A program made the translations under genes and the position numbers. The notes beneath the pieces are model-generated. The model searched no databases. It saw only the letters and a program-made list of their open reading frames with translations, and had not been told where the DNA came from. This document shows positions 51,170 to 60,096 of a stretch of DNA of 64,000 bases, piece after piece. Source of the stretch: Bacteroidia bacterium (GTDB taxonomy: Bacteria > Bacteroidota > Bacteroidia > B-17B0 > Aurantibacillaceae). Numbering within the stretch: position 1 is the first letter of the stretch; each line of letters begins with the position of its first letter. The stretch is from the NCBI GenBank assembly GCA_016787445.1, contig JAEUTQ010000060.1, forward strand, positions 38,545 to 102,544, in the 5' to 3' direction.

Positions 51170-53679
51170 AAAGAATTCATTTTACATATTTATTTGCATG
51201 TTTAACTTTCTTCATCGCCTTTTCGCAGAACAAGGAACTTATTCTGGATAAAAACTGGACGTTTTCTCAAAAAGGTAAAAACATCTGGCGTAAAGCTCAA
51301 GTACCCGGCTGCGTTCACACCGATTTAATGGCCAACAAAATAATTCCTGATCCTTTCCTTGGCGACAATGAAAAAGATTTACAATGGATAGAAAAAGAAG
51401 ATTGGGAATACAAAACGAATTTCAAAATCACCAAATCAGATTTACAGAATGATAAAATCGAAATGTTTTTTGGCGGGCTTGATACCTATGCGAAAGTCTT
51501 TCTAAACAACCAGGAGATTTTAGTGGCCGATAATATGTTTCGATCGTGGACGATTGATGTTAAACCATATTTGAAAGAAGGTGTTAATTCTCTCTACATA
51601 CTCTTTGAAAGCGCCGTTAATAAAGGGAAACAATTAAGCGCTCAGCTTACATATACGCTTCCGGGTGAAGAGAAAGTATTTACGCGCAAAGCACAATATC
51701 AATATGGTTGGGATTGGGGTCCGCGTTTTGTAACTTGCGGTATCTATAAAAACATTAAACTTCGCTTTTTGAATGTAGCTGAAATCAAAGACATTCATTA
51801 TACCGTTACTAAAGTTACCGATTCACTCGCCACATTTACATTAAAGTTCGACATCCATACGTACCGCGATGGCTATTACGATATGTTCATTAAAGATGTC
51901 AGCAGTGGTGAAGTTTTTCCAAAGGAAGGTCAGCGAGTAAGTTTATACAACAAAGGTGTTAGACCATTCGCTATTACCCTCAAAATTCCTCGTCCAAAAT
52001 TATGGTGGTGCAACGGGTTGGGCGAACAAAATTTTTATGACTATACCATTACACTAATTAAAAAATCGGGAAGCATTGACAGCAAAACGGTAAGTGTAGG
52101 AATTCGATCTGTTGAATTAGTTCAAGAGGAAGATGCTGCAGGCAAATCATTTTACTTTAAACTAAACGGCAAGCCGGTCTTTATGAAAGGTGCGAATTAT
52201 ATTCCGCCTGATAATTTTTTATCGCGCGTAAGCGCTAATGATTATCGTACCGATGTCATGCTTGCAAAAAATGCAGGGATGAACATGCTGAGAGTTTGGG
52301 GTGGTGGTACTTACGCCGATGAAGAATTTTATAAAGCCTGCGATAAAAGTGGAATTTTAGTTTGGCAAGATTTTATGTTTGCCTGTGCTATGTATCCCGG
52401 CGATTCGGCATTCATTGAAAATGTAAAAAAAGAAGCTGATGAACAAGTTCATCGCCTTGCACTTCACCCTTGCCTTGCTTTATGGTGCGGAAATAATGAG
52501 ATTGATGAAGGATGGGAAAACTGGGGATGGCAAAAACAATTTAACTACTCAGCTTCTGATTCTGCAAAAATATGGAGCGACTATACTAAATTATTTCACC
52601 AAATTCTTCCCGCCATTGTAAAGGAACATGCACCTAAAACAAACTACGTGACAACATCGCCGCAAATTGGTTGGGGACATAAAGAAAGTTTGTCGCAAGG
52701 TGATTCTCATTATTGGGGTGTGTGGTGGGGAAACGAACCTTTTGAAACATATGAAAAAAAAGTGGGACGATTCATGAGCGAATATGGCTTTCAAAGTTTG
52801 CCTGACTTAAACTCCTTCAAAATGTTTGTCAGTGCCAATCAATTAAATCTTAATTCTGATGAAATAAAAAGTCATCAAAAACACCCAACCGGTTTTAAAA
52901 CAATAGAAACTTACATGGAACGTGATTTTATTGTTCCGAAAGATTTAGAAAAATACATTTATGTATCTCAACTAACACAAGCCCGCGGTATGCAAATTGC
53001 CATTGAAGCGCATCGCCGAGCAAGACCAAATTGCATGGGCACATTATTCTGGCAAATGAATGATTGCTGGCCCGTAACATCTTGGAGCGCCATTGATTAT
53101 TACAAACGGCCAAAAGCATTTTATTATGATTTAAAAAGATTATACAATAATGTATTAATCTCTATAATTAAATCTGACATCTATTACGAGTGCCATATTC
53201 TTAACGATAATCTAAATGAGGTAAAAGGTAAAATTGAATTAACCGTTAAAGATTTTTTTGGAAAAACATTGTATGAAAAAAAATCAGAGGTAACCGTCAA
53301 ACCCAACTCTTCATTAATTTATCTTAGGCTTACCGATGATGAATTAAAAAGCATTAATAAAAATGAATGCTACATTTCCTGTGTTTTGCGGATCGATTCC
53401 AATACGGTTAAAAAAACACTTTATTATTTTGTCCCACCTAAAGATTTAAAATTACCTAAACCGAATTTAGATATTCAGTTTGCTGATGATTTTGGCAATG
53501 TGAAAATAAAGAGCAGTACGTTAGTAAAAAATCTTTACATCAAAGGTTTAGGCTTTACAGAAAATAATTATTTCGATGTGGAACCGGGCGAAGAATTTAA
53601 TATGACGGTTATGCCATTTGGAAAAACAGGTCAAAAATTAACTTTTATTTCCTTATACGACATTCTACCCCAGCAATAA
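51166..53679 (+). CDS. glycoside hydrolase family 2 beta-mannosidase
   Basis: 837 residues with a signal peptide (to ~21). The domains are a GH2 sugar-binding domain (~25-205), an Ig-like domain (~206-320), the catalytic TIM barrel (~325-650) and C-terminal beta domains. The acid/base is E445 in WCGNNE, and the nucleophile is E539 in FMSEYGFQS. KGANYIPPDNF and RVWGGGTYADEEFY fit beta-mannosidase within GH2. It would cleave Man-beta-1,4-GlcNAc, the N-glycan core bond. The start is a TTG that overlaps the CutC stop. Confidence 0.94.
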   Translation: MKRIHFTYLFACLTFFIAFSQNKELILDKNWTFSQKGKNIWRKAQVPGCVHTDLMANKIIPDPFLGDNEKDLQWIEKEDWEYKTNFKITKSDLQNDKIEMFFGGLDTYAKVFLNNQEILVADNMFRSWTIDVKPYLKEGVNSLYILFESAVNKGKQLSAQLTYTLPGEEKVFTRKAQYQYGWDWGPRFVTCGIYKNIKLRFLNVAEIKDIHYTVTKVTDSLATFTLKFDIHTYRDGYYDMFIKDVSSGEVFPKEGQRVSLYNKGVRPFAITLKIPRPKLWWCNGLGEQNFYDYTITLIKKSGSIDSKTVSVGIRSVELVQEEDAAGKSFYFKLNGKPVFMKGANYIPPDNFLSRVSANDYRTDVMLAKNAGMNMLRVWGGGTYADEEFYKACDKSGILVWQDFMFACAMYPGDSAFIENVKKEADEQVHRLALHPCLALWCGNNEIDEGWENWGWQKQFNYSASDSAKIWSDYTKLFHQILPAIVKEHAPKTNYVTTSPQIGWGHKESLSQGDSHYWGVWWGNEPFETYEKKVGRFMSEYGFQSLPDLNSFKMFVSANQLNLNSDEIKSHQKHPTGFKTIETYMERDFIVPKDLEKYIYVSQLTQARGMQIAIEAHRRARPNCMGTLFWQMNDCWPVTSWSAIDYYKRPKAFYYDLKRLYNNVLISIIKSDIYYECHILNDNLNEVKGKIELTVKDFFGKTLYEKKSEVTVKPNSSLIYLRLTDDELKSINKNECYISCVLRIDSNTVKKTLYYFVPPKDLKLPKPNLDIQFADDFGNVKIKSSTLVKNLYIKGLGFTENNYFDVEPGEEFNMTVMPFGKTGQKLTFISLYDILPQQ

Positions 53680-53697
53680 TATTCGTAAATTCAAGTC

Positions 53698-56622
53698 GTG
53701 AAAAAACTTTTTATTTACGCATTTACTTTATTGCAACTGCAAATTTTCGGACAAAATTTTTCGCAGTATGTAAATCCATTTATTGGAACAGGCGGACATG
53801 GTCATACTTTTCCCGGAGCTGTGATGCCTTTTGGTATGGTGCAGTTAAGTCCTGATACACGAATTGACGGCAGTTGGGATGGTTGTGGAGGTTATCATTA
53901 CAGCGACAGTATCATCTACGGTTTTTCGCACACGCATTTAAGCGGCACTGGTGTTAGTGACTGGGGGGATATTTTGTTGATGCCAACCATTGGAATACCC
54001 AGCTTAGATAATAAAATTTATTCCTCTAAGTTTTCGCATGCTAATGAAAAAGCAAGTGCAGGATATTATAGTGTGGTCTTAGATGACGGCCGAATTAAAT
54101 CCGAACTTACAACTACCGCTCGAGTTGGCATACATCGTTATACCTTTCCTAAAACTGACAAAGCCAATATTATTCTCGATCTGTTACATCGCGATAAAAC
54201 CATAGATTGTTTTTATTCTGTTGTAGACAGTAATACAGTAACCGGTTATCGAATCAGTGAAGCCTGGGCAAAAAAACAAACTCTATTCTTCGCTATTAAA
54301 TTTTCTAAATCAATTAAAAAAACTTCTGGCTTTATTAATAAAGTGATTTTAGAACAAAATAAAATCAATGAAAAAGCTGACGGTGCTTATTTCAATTTTG
54401 ATGTGTCAGACGGACAACCATTAATTATTAAAGTTGCCTTATCAAGTGTAGATGAAAAAGGAGCCCTTCTCAATCTAAAAACCGAAGCAGCTTCCTGGGA
54501 CTTCAATTATTATAAATCCGAGGCAGAAAACACTTGGAATAAAGAGCTTTCAAAAATTGAAGTGAAAAGTAAAGATGCAAATAAACTCTCCATTTTCTAT
54601 ACAGCACTTTATCATTGCATGATTCATCCCAGCTTAAATAGTGATGTTGACGGAAAGTACAGAGGACGTGATGAAAAAATTCATACTGCAGAGAACTATA
54701 ATCATTATAATGTGTTTTCATTGTGGGATACGTACCGTGCACTTCATCCCTTGCTTACTATTATTGATAAGAAAAGAACCAGAGACTTTCTTTCTACATT
54801 CCTAGCCAACTATCGTGAGTCTGGAAGATTACCGGTTTGGGAATTATCGTCTAATGAAACAGAATGCATGATTGGTTATCATTCAGTACCCGTCATTGCA
54901 GATGCTTTCGCAAAAGGAATTTTTATTAATGACACCCTCGAGCTCTTTACCGCAATAAAAGCTGCCTCCAACCATACAGCATTCGGACAACCAATTTATA
55001 TAGCTAACGGTTACTTATCTGTTGATGACGAACCCGAAAGTGTATCCAAAACTTTGGAGTATGCCTATGATGATTGGTGTATTGCTCAAGTTGCCAGAAG
55101 ATTAAAAAAACAGAATGACTTTAAAGATTACATCATACGCGCACAATCCTATAAATATTTATTTGACTCCGAAACAGGATTCATGAGGCCGCGCAAAAAC
55201 GGCGGTTGGCTGTCTCCATTTTCTCCTTCTGAAGTAAACAACCATTATACAGAGGCTAACAGTTGGCAATATTCGTTTTATGTTCCGCAGGATATTGAAG
55301 GATTAATTTCATTACATGGGAGCGATTCTGCATTCGAGAAAAAACTTGATCAGTTATTTACGGTATCCTCAACAACTACTGGTCGTGAACAAGCTGACAT
55401 TACCGGTCTAATCGGACAATATGCACATGGAAATGAACCGAGTCATCACATGGCATATTTGTATAATTATATTGGAAAACCGGAAAAAACAATTTCAAAA
55501 GTTCATCAAATTTTAAATGAATTTTATAATAATTCGCCTGATGGATTAATAGGAAATGAGGATTGCGGACAAATGAGCGCATGGTATGTTTTTAGCTCAA
55601 TCGGATTTTATCCTGTTGTGCCTGCAGCTGATCATTATGCCTTATCACTTCCAATATTTGATGAGGTTAAAATTAATTTGGAAAACGGTAAAGCTTTTAC
55701 AGTTCAAACAAATCAAACGATATTGAAAAAGAATCAACTACTTAAAACCGTAAAAATTAATGGCAGGTCGGATTATCGATCCTTTTTTTCTCATCAATAC
55801 ATTGAAGCAGGAAGTAATTTTTCATTTGTTGTAGATATGCTTTCTGACAGTATAAAGTATGGTGCAAGTTTAAAACACCGACCACGAACACGAATTCTGC
55901 AATCTTCAGTTTTGATTTCACCTTTAATACTTTCCAAATCGAAATCATTTACAGATAGCATCTTGATTTCCATTTCACCTCAAGAGGAAGATTACATAAT
56001 TAAATTCACTGATGATGGATCTGAGCCTTCCAAATTATCCAAATCCTATTCAGGTCCGTTTTACCTCCATAAAACCACTACATTAAAATCCAAAATATAC
56101 TTCAATAATGATAGTAGTAAAATTACAACGGCAAGATTTTACAAAAAACCGCACCAATGGAAAGTAAATTTAAAATCGACCTATAATCCACAATATACTG
56201 CAGGTGGTCCTGATGGAATTATTGATGGAATTTATGGAGATGTTAATTGGAGAAAGGGCGAATGGCAAGGTTTCCAAGGACAGGATTTTGAAGTAATAAT
56301 TGACCTGCAAAAAATAATAGAAGTCTCTGCTATTTCTGCAAATTTTTTACAAGATACACGACCATGGATTTTGTTTCCGAAAAATGTTGAATTTTTTACT
56401 TCAACGGATGGAAATAAATTTACCTCAGTCGGTATAATTCAAAATGATGTTCCTGCCAACAACTATGAGCCTCAGATTAAAAAATTCACAACTACCATCA
56501 ACCAAAGGCAGAAAGCGAAATTTATTAAAATTAAAGCGAAAAACTTTGGCAAACTCCCGGATTGGCATCTTGGAGCCGGAGGCGATGCCTTTATTTTTAT
56601 TGATGAAATTGAGGTAAAATAA
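53698..56622 (+). CDS. glycoside hydrolase family 92 alpha-mannosidase with discoidin-like tail
   Basis: 974 residues, GTG start, signal peptide to ~19. The GH92 region (~22-730) begins YVNPFIGTGGHGHTFPGAV and has FSHTHLSGTG, SLWDTYRALHPLL, HGNEPSHHMAYLYNY and GNEDCGQMSAWY. A chitobiase-type linker domain (~745-825) and a discoidin/F5-8C-like domain (~830-974) follow, which is a longer tail than usual for GH92. Members are calcium-dependent exo-alpha-mannosidases acting on high-mannose glycans. It is 18 bases after the beta-mannosidase gene and closes the operon. Confidence 0.95.
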   Translation: MKKLFIYAFTLLQLQIFGQNFSQYVNPFIGTGGHGHTFPGAVMPFGMVQLSPDTRIDGSWDGCGGYHYSDSIIYGFSHTHLSGTGVSDWGDILLMPTIGIPSLDNKIYSSKFSHANEKASAGYYSVVLDDGRIKSELTTTARVGIHRYTFPKTDKANIILDLLHRDKTIDCFYSVVDSNTVTGYRISEAWAKKQTLFFAIKFSKSIKKTSGFINKVILEQNKINEKADGAYFNFDVSDGQPLIIKVALSSVDEKGALLNLKTEAASWDFNYYKSEAENTWNKELSKIEVKSKDANKLSIFYTALYHCMIHPSLNSDVDGKYRGRDEKIHTAENYNHYNVFSLWDTYRALHPLLTIIDKKRTRDFLSTFLANYRESGRLPVWELSSNETECMIGYHSVPVIADAFAKGIFINDTLELFTAIKAASNHTAFGQPIYIANGYLSVDDEPESVSKTLEYAYDDWCIAQVARRLKKQNDFKDYIIRAQSYKYLFDSETGFMRPRKNGGWLSPFSPSEVNNHYTEANSWQYSFYVPQDIEGLISLHGSDSAFEKKLDQLFTVSSTTTGREQADITGLIGQYAHGNEPSHHMAYLYNYIGKPEKTISKVHQILNEFYNNSPDGLIGNEDCGQMSAWYVFSSIGFYPVVPAADHYALSLPIFDEVKINLENGKAFTVQTNQTILKKNQLLKTVKINGRSDYRSFFSHQYIEAGSNFSFVVDMLSDSIKYGASLKHRPRTRILQSSVLISPLILSKSKSFTDSILISISPQEEDYIIKFTDDGSEPSKLSKSYSGPFYLHKTTTLKSKIYFNNDSSKITTARFYKKPHQWKVNLKSTYNPQYTAGGPDGIIDGIYGDVNWRKGEWQGFQGQDFEVIIDLQKIIEVSAISANFLQDTRPWILFPKNVEFFTSTDGNKFTSVGIIQNDVPANNYEPQIKKFTTTINQRQKAKFIKIKAKNFGKLPDWHLGAGGDAFIFIDEIEVK

Positions 56623-56649
56623 ATACCTTTACCGTCAACCTTTTTACTG

Positions 56650-56657
56650 TAACTTTG
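56650..56657 (+). promoter_or_regulatory. candidate -7 element (TAACTTTG) before ispG
   Basis: Exact TAnnTTTG match in the 46-base gap between GH92 and ispG. The -33 position has CTTTA and no TTG. The implied transcript would start within about ten bases of the ispG ATG. Confidence 0.4.
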
Positions 56658-56668
56658 TTTTAGAATCA

Positions 56669-58612
56669 ATGTCGAAGATTTTACCATACTGCAATAGTCT
56701 TACTCAATATAGCCGCTTTATAACCCGTGAGGTTAAAATTGGGGATTTATTAATGGGTGCTCATAATCCCATCCGCGTACAAAGTATGACCACCACCGAT
56801 ACGATGAACACGAAAGCAACAGTGGAGCAAAGTATTCGTATGATTGAAGCGGGCTGTGAGTTAGTACGCATTACTGCTCCCAGTTTAAACGAAGCAAAAA
56901 ATCTGGAACTGATAAAAAAAGAATTAAAAGCAAAGGGCTATAACACGCCTATCTGCGCAGATATACATTTTACACCAAATGCAGCCGAATTTGCAGCACG
57001 CGTTATTGAAAAAGTGCGTGTAAATCCCGGGAATTATGCCGATAAAAAGAAATTTGAAACCATCGATTATACCGATGCAGCATACGAAGCGGAATTAGAA
57101 AGAATACGTACACGCTTTACTCCATTGGTAAAAATTTGTAAGGAATACGGAACCGCTATGCGCATTGGTACCAATCACGGTTCATTAAGCGATCGGATTT
57201 TAAGTCGTTATGGTGATACTCCTTTAGGAATGGTAGAAAGCGCATTTGAATTTTTACGCATTTGCGAAGAAAACAATTATTATAACATTGTTATTTCCAT
57301 GAAAGCAAGCAACACACAAGTGATGGTGCAAGCTTATCGTTTGTTGGTTGCGAAGATGATGGAAACTCAAAGAAATTATCCTTTACACTTAGGAGTTACT
57401 GAGGCAGGTGATGGTGAAGATGGCCGAATTAAATCAGCAGTCGGAATCGGTACTTTATTAGAAGATGGATTAGGTGATACCGTTCGTGTTTCATTAACTG
57501 AAGAGCCGGAGTTTGAAATTCCGGTTGCTAAAAATCTAATTGAACGTTATTCCAATCGTAAAAATCATAAACCTATTCAAGAATTAGAAAATACAACTTC
57601 ATTACCGTATAATCCTTTTGAGTACCAAAGAAGAAAAACGCGTGAAGTGATTAATGTTGGAAATCATCACGTGCCACGCGTTATTGCAGATTACTCAATG
57701 AAAGAAGAAATTACGCCTGCTTCTTTATTCGGCGTTGGCTATAATTATTCTGTACCGCAAGACAAATGGAATCTGACAGATTTAGCGGTTGATTATATTT
57801 ACTGCGGCGATAAAATAGCAGATTTCGAAATTCCTGGAACTTTAGGTTTCATTTACAACTCCGAAATTTGGAAAAAAGTAAAACATAAAGACCGCTCCTA
57901 TCCTCTGTTTTGTGCCGAAGAATATTTCAAGGCTTCTGAAAAATCACATAAATTAAATTTTGTAGCTGTTGATCTTCCATCCTTAACAAAGGATTTTATT
58001 CAGCGCATTAATGCTGAAAAATCAGTTGTTCTAATTGCCGATACTTTTAATGAACACGCCATGCCGGAACTGCGCCGACTGTTCATCGAGTTAGAATTAA
58101 ACAAATGCAATGTTCCTGTTATCATCAAACGTAACTTTATCGATTTAAACGAATCGCAATTTCAATTATTCAGCGCTACCGACCTGGGAGGATTATTACT
58201 CGATGGCTTTGGAGATGGAATTTGGATTAAACAAAAGGATTGCGTTTCTACTCAGGTTTGCAACTCTACTTCATTTGGAATATTACAAGCTACACGTACG
58301 CGTATTAGTAAAACAGAATACATTTCTTGTCCGAGTTGTGGCCGAACATTATTTGATTTACAAGAGACAACTCAAAAAATTCGCGAGCGCACACATCATT
58401 TAAAAGGTGTAAAGATTGGCATCATGGGTTGCATTGTTAATGGTCCGGGCGAAATGGCCGATGCCGATTATGGATATGTGGGAACCGGTGAAAACAAAAT
58501 CTCGCTTTACAAAGGCAAAGAAGTGGTAAAGAAAAACATTACCAGTGAAACTGCCGTTGACGAACTTATTGCTTTAATAAAAGAGCATGGCGATTGGGTA
58601 GAAAAACCTTAA
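56669..58612 (+). CDS. ispG: 4-hydroxy-3-methylbut-2-enyl-diphosphate synthase, long (inserted) form
   Basis: 647 residues, against ~370 for the Escherichia coli enzyme. The N-terminal TIM-barrel half reads IRVQSMTTTDTMN, CELVRITAPS, CADIHFTPN and VRVNPGNY. The Fe-S half has CPSC (C554, C557) and GIMGCIVNGPGE (C588). The ~250-residue insert (about 310-540) is the extra domain shared by Bacteroidota, Chlamydiae and plant plastid IspG. The enzyme makes HMBPP in the MEP isoprenoid pathway. It is followed nine bases later by the flavoprotein gene. Confidence 0.95.
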   Translation: MSKILPYCNSLTQYSRFITREVKIGDLLMGAHNPIRVQSMTTTDTMNTKATVEQSIRMIEAGCELVRITAPSLNEAKNLELIKKELKAKGYNTPICADIHFTPNAAEFAARVIEKVRVNPGNYADKKKFETIDYTDAAYEAELERIRTRFTPLVKICKEYGTAMRIGTNHGSLSDRILSRYGDTPLGMVESAFEFLRICEENNYYNIVISMKASNTQVMVQAYRLLVAKMMETQRNYPLHLGVTEAGDGEDGRIKSAVGIGTLLEDGLGDTVRVSLTEEPEFEIPVAKNLIERYSNRKNHKPIQELENTTSLPYNPFEYQRRKTREVINVGNHHVPRVIADYSMKEEITPASLFGVGYNYSVPQDKWNLTDLAVDYIYCGDKIADFEIPGTLGFIYNSEIWKKVKHKDRSYPLFCAEEYFKASEKSHKLNFVAVDLPSLTKDFIQRINAEKSVVLIADTFNEHAMPELRRLFIELELNKCNVPVIIKRNFIDLNESQFQLFSATDLGGLLLDGFGDGIWIKQKDCVSTQVCNSTSFGILQATRTRISKTEYISCPSCGRTLFDLQETTQKIRERTHHLKGVKIGIMGCIVNGPGEMADADYGYVGTGENKISLYKGKEVVKKNITSETAVDELIALIKEHGDWVEKP

Positions 58613-58621
58613 ATTAGTAAT

Positions 58622-59989
58622 ATGATTTACGATGTGGCAATAATTGGTGGCGGTCCGGTTGGTTCAACTGCCGCAACTTTATTATCTCGTGCCGGCTTAA
58701 AAGTAGTTGTTTTTGAACGTGAAAAATTTCCGCGCGATCATGTTGGCGAATCTCTCTTACCTTTTTGCCATGGATTATTTAAAGACCTTGGCTTATTGGA
58801 CGAGATGAAACGTCGCTTCTCCCGAAAACCGGGTGTACAATTTACAAGCATCGATAACACTACACAATCTATTTGGTGCTTTGGACATATCATCCAAGAT
58901 GAAAGTTTTTTATCCTACCACGTTCTGCGGGCTGAGTTCGATGAAATGTTACTCAATTTCGCACAATCAAAAGGTGCTGACACACGACAAGAACACCTGG
59001 TAACAAAAACAGAAAAAGACGAAAATAATCTTCATCAAATACACTATCGAAACAAACAGAACATCGGAACTGTTAAAGCTAAATTTTTAATTGACGCTAG
59101 CGGACAAGACTGTTTTCTGCCAAATAAAAATAAAACCAAAGTCCAATACGAAGGCATGAGCCGGGCCGCTTTTGCCTGTCATTGGAAAGGCGTTAAATAC
59201 GATGAGGCTTTAAATGAGGGCTTAATCCAAATCGTTTATTTAGGCGGGGAAAAGAAAGGATGGATTTGGATGATTCCTCTCGAGAGTGACCGCCTTAGTG
59301 TGGGTGTTGCGCTTAATGCTGATTATGTGAAAAAACGCAGAAATGAATTAGCAGAGAAGAAAGTAAAAAACTGGCAGGAAGAATTATACATGTGCGAGCT
59401 TTCGCAGGCTACAAAAGCACAGGAAATTTTACACGAAGCAAGAAAAGTACAACCTGTAATTACCGTTTCTGATTTTTCATACTATTCTTCCGAACAATAC
59501 GGAAAAGACTTTGCCATTCTTGGCGATAGCGTTGCGTTTTTAGATCCTATTTTCTCAAGTGGAATTTACATGGGTATGAAAAGTGCTTATGTACTTTGCG
59601 AAAAATTAATTGAAAATTTTTCCAAAGGCACTGATTTAAATCTTGGCTTTGACAAAGTGTACGGAGAAATCAACGGAGCCTATAGTTTAGTGGAAAAATT
59701 TGTGCGACTTTTTTATAATCCTGATAAATTAGACATGGCTGCATTGGGTACACATTCCAAAATGGCACATTTACAGCACGAGCAAGCGTTTGCACTTGTT
59801 CATTATCTTTTAGCAGGAGATTTCTTTTCGCAACATGCAAAATATTCGGAATTTCTTGAGCTCTTAGAAAAACCGGAAATGTTCTCCCGTTACAAAAATC
59901 TGGTATTCGGTCAGCACTCCACTAAATACAGTTGCGGACATAAACCGGAAGAGATATATCCCGACCTTCTGGCAAAATTTCCCGCATAA
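58622..59989 (+). CDS. FAD-dependent oxidoreductase, tryptophan halogenase-like / geranylgeranyl reductase-like
   Basis: 455 residues. The FAD-binding GGGPVGSTAATLLSRAGL motif is at residues ~10-27, followed by EKFPRDHVGESLLP, a block shared by flavin halogenases and the geranylgeranyl reductase group. WIWMIP (W214, W216, I218, P219) matches the halogenase WxWxIP motif. GDSVAFLDPIFSSGIYMG is the second FAD contact. Many such proteins in Bacteroidota are not proven halogenases, and no partner flavin reductase is nearby. Being nine bases behind ispG, it may instead work on a prenyl compound. Confidence 0.8.
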   Translation: MIYDVAIIGGGPVGSTAATLLSRAGLKVVVFEREKFPRDHVGESLLPFCHGLFKDLGLLDEMKRRFSRKPGVQFTSIDNTTQSIWCFGHIIQDESFLSYHVLRAEFDEMLLNFAQSKGADTRQEHLVTKTEKDENNLHQIHYRNKQNIGTVKAKFLIDASGQDCFLPNKNKTKVQYEGMSRAAFACHWKGVKYDEALNEGLIQIVYLGGEKKGWIWMIPLESDRLSVGVALNADYVKKRRNELAEKKVKNWQEELYMCELSQATKAQEILHEARKVQPVITVSDFSYYSSEQYGKDFAILGDSVAFLDPIFSSGIYMGMKSAYVLCEKLIENFSKGTDLNLGFDKVYGEINGAYSLVEKFVRLFYNPDKLDMAALGTHSKMAHLQHEQAFALVHYLLAGDFFSQHAKYSEFLELLEKPEMFSRYKNLVFGQHSTKYSCGHKPEEIYPDLLAKFPA

Positions 59990-60013
59990 GAAGTAAATAC
60001 GGCGATTTACGGG

Positions 60014-60032
60014 GGTTTTCGGACGAAAAACC
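60014..60032 (+). terminator. weak terminator-like hairpin after the flavoprotein gene
   Basis: GGTTTTCG, GA, CGAAAAACC forms a short stem with one bulged A, followed by TTGTATTTT. It is 24 bases after the stop codon. The stem is short and the T run is broken, so termination would be partial. Confidence 0.3.
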
Positions 60033-60045
60033 TTGTATTTTAAGC

Positions 60046-60075
60046 TTGTTTTGAACCCATTTTACATTAAATTTG
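60046..60075 (+). promoter_or_regulatory. promoter of paaABC
   Basis: TTG (60046-60048), 19 bases, TAAATTTG (60068-60075), an exact Bacteroidota consensus. The frame of paaA is open to a TTG at 60073, which lies inside this -7 box, so the ATG at 60097 is the real start. Confidence 0.72.
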
Positions 60076-60096
60076 TTTGTCTATTCAAAAACGGTT

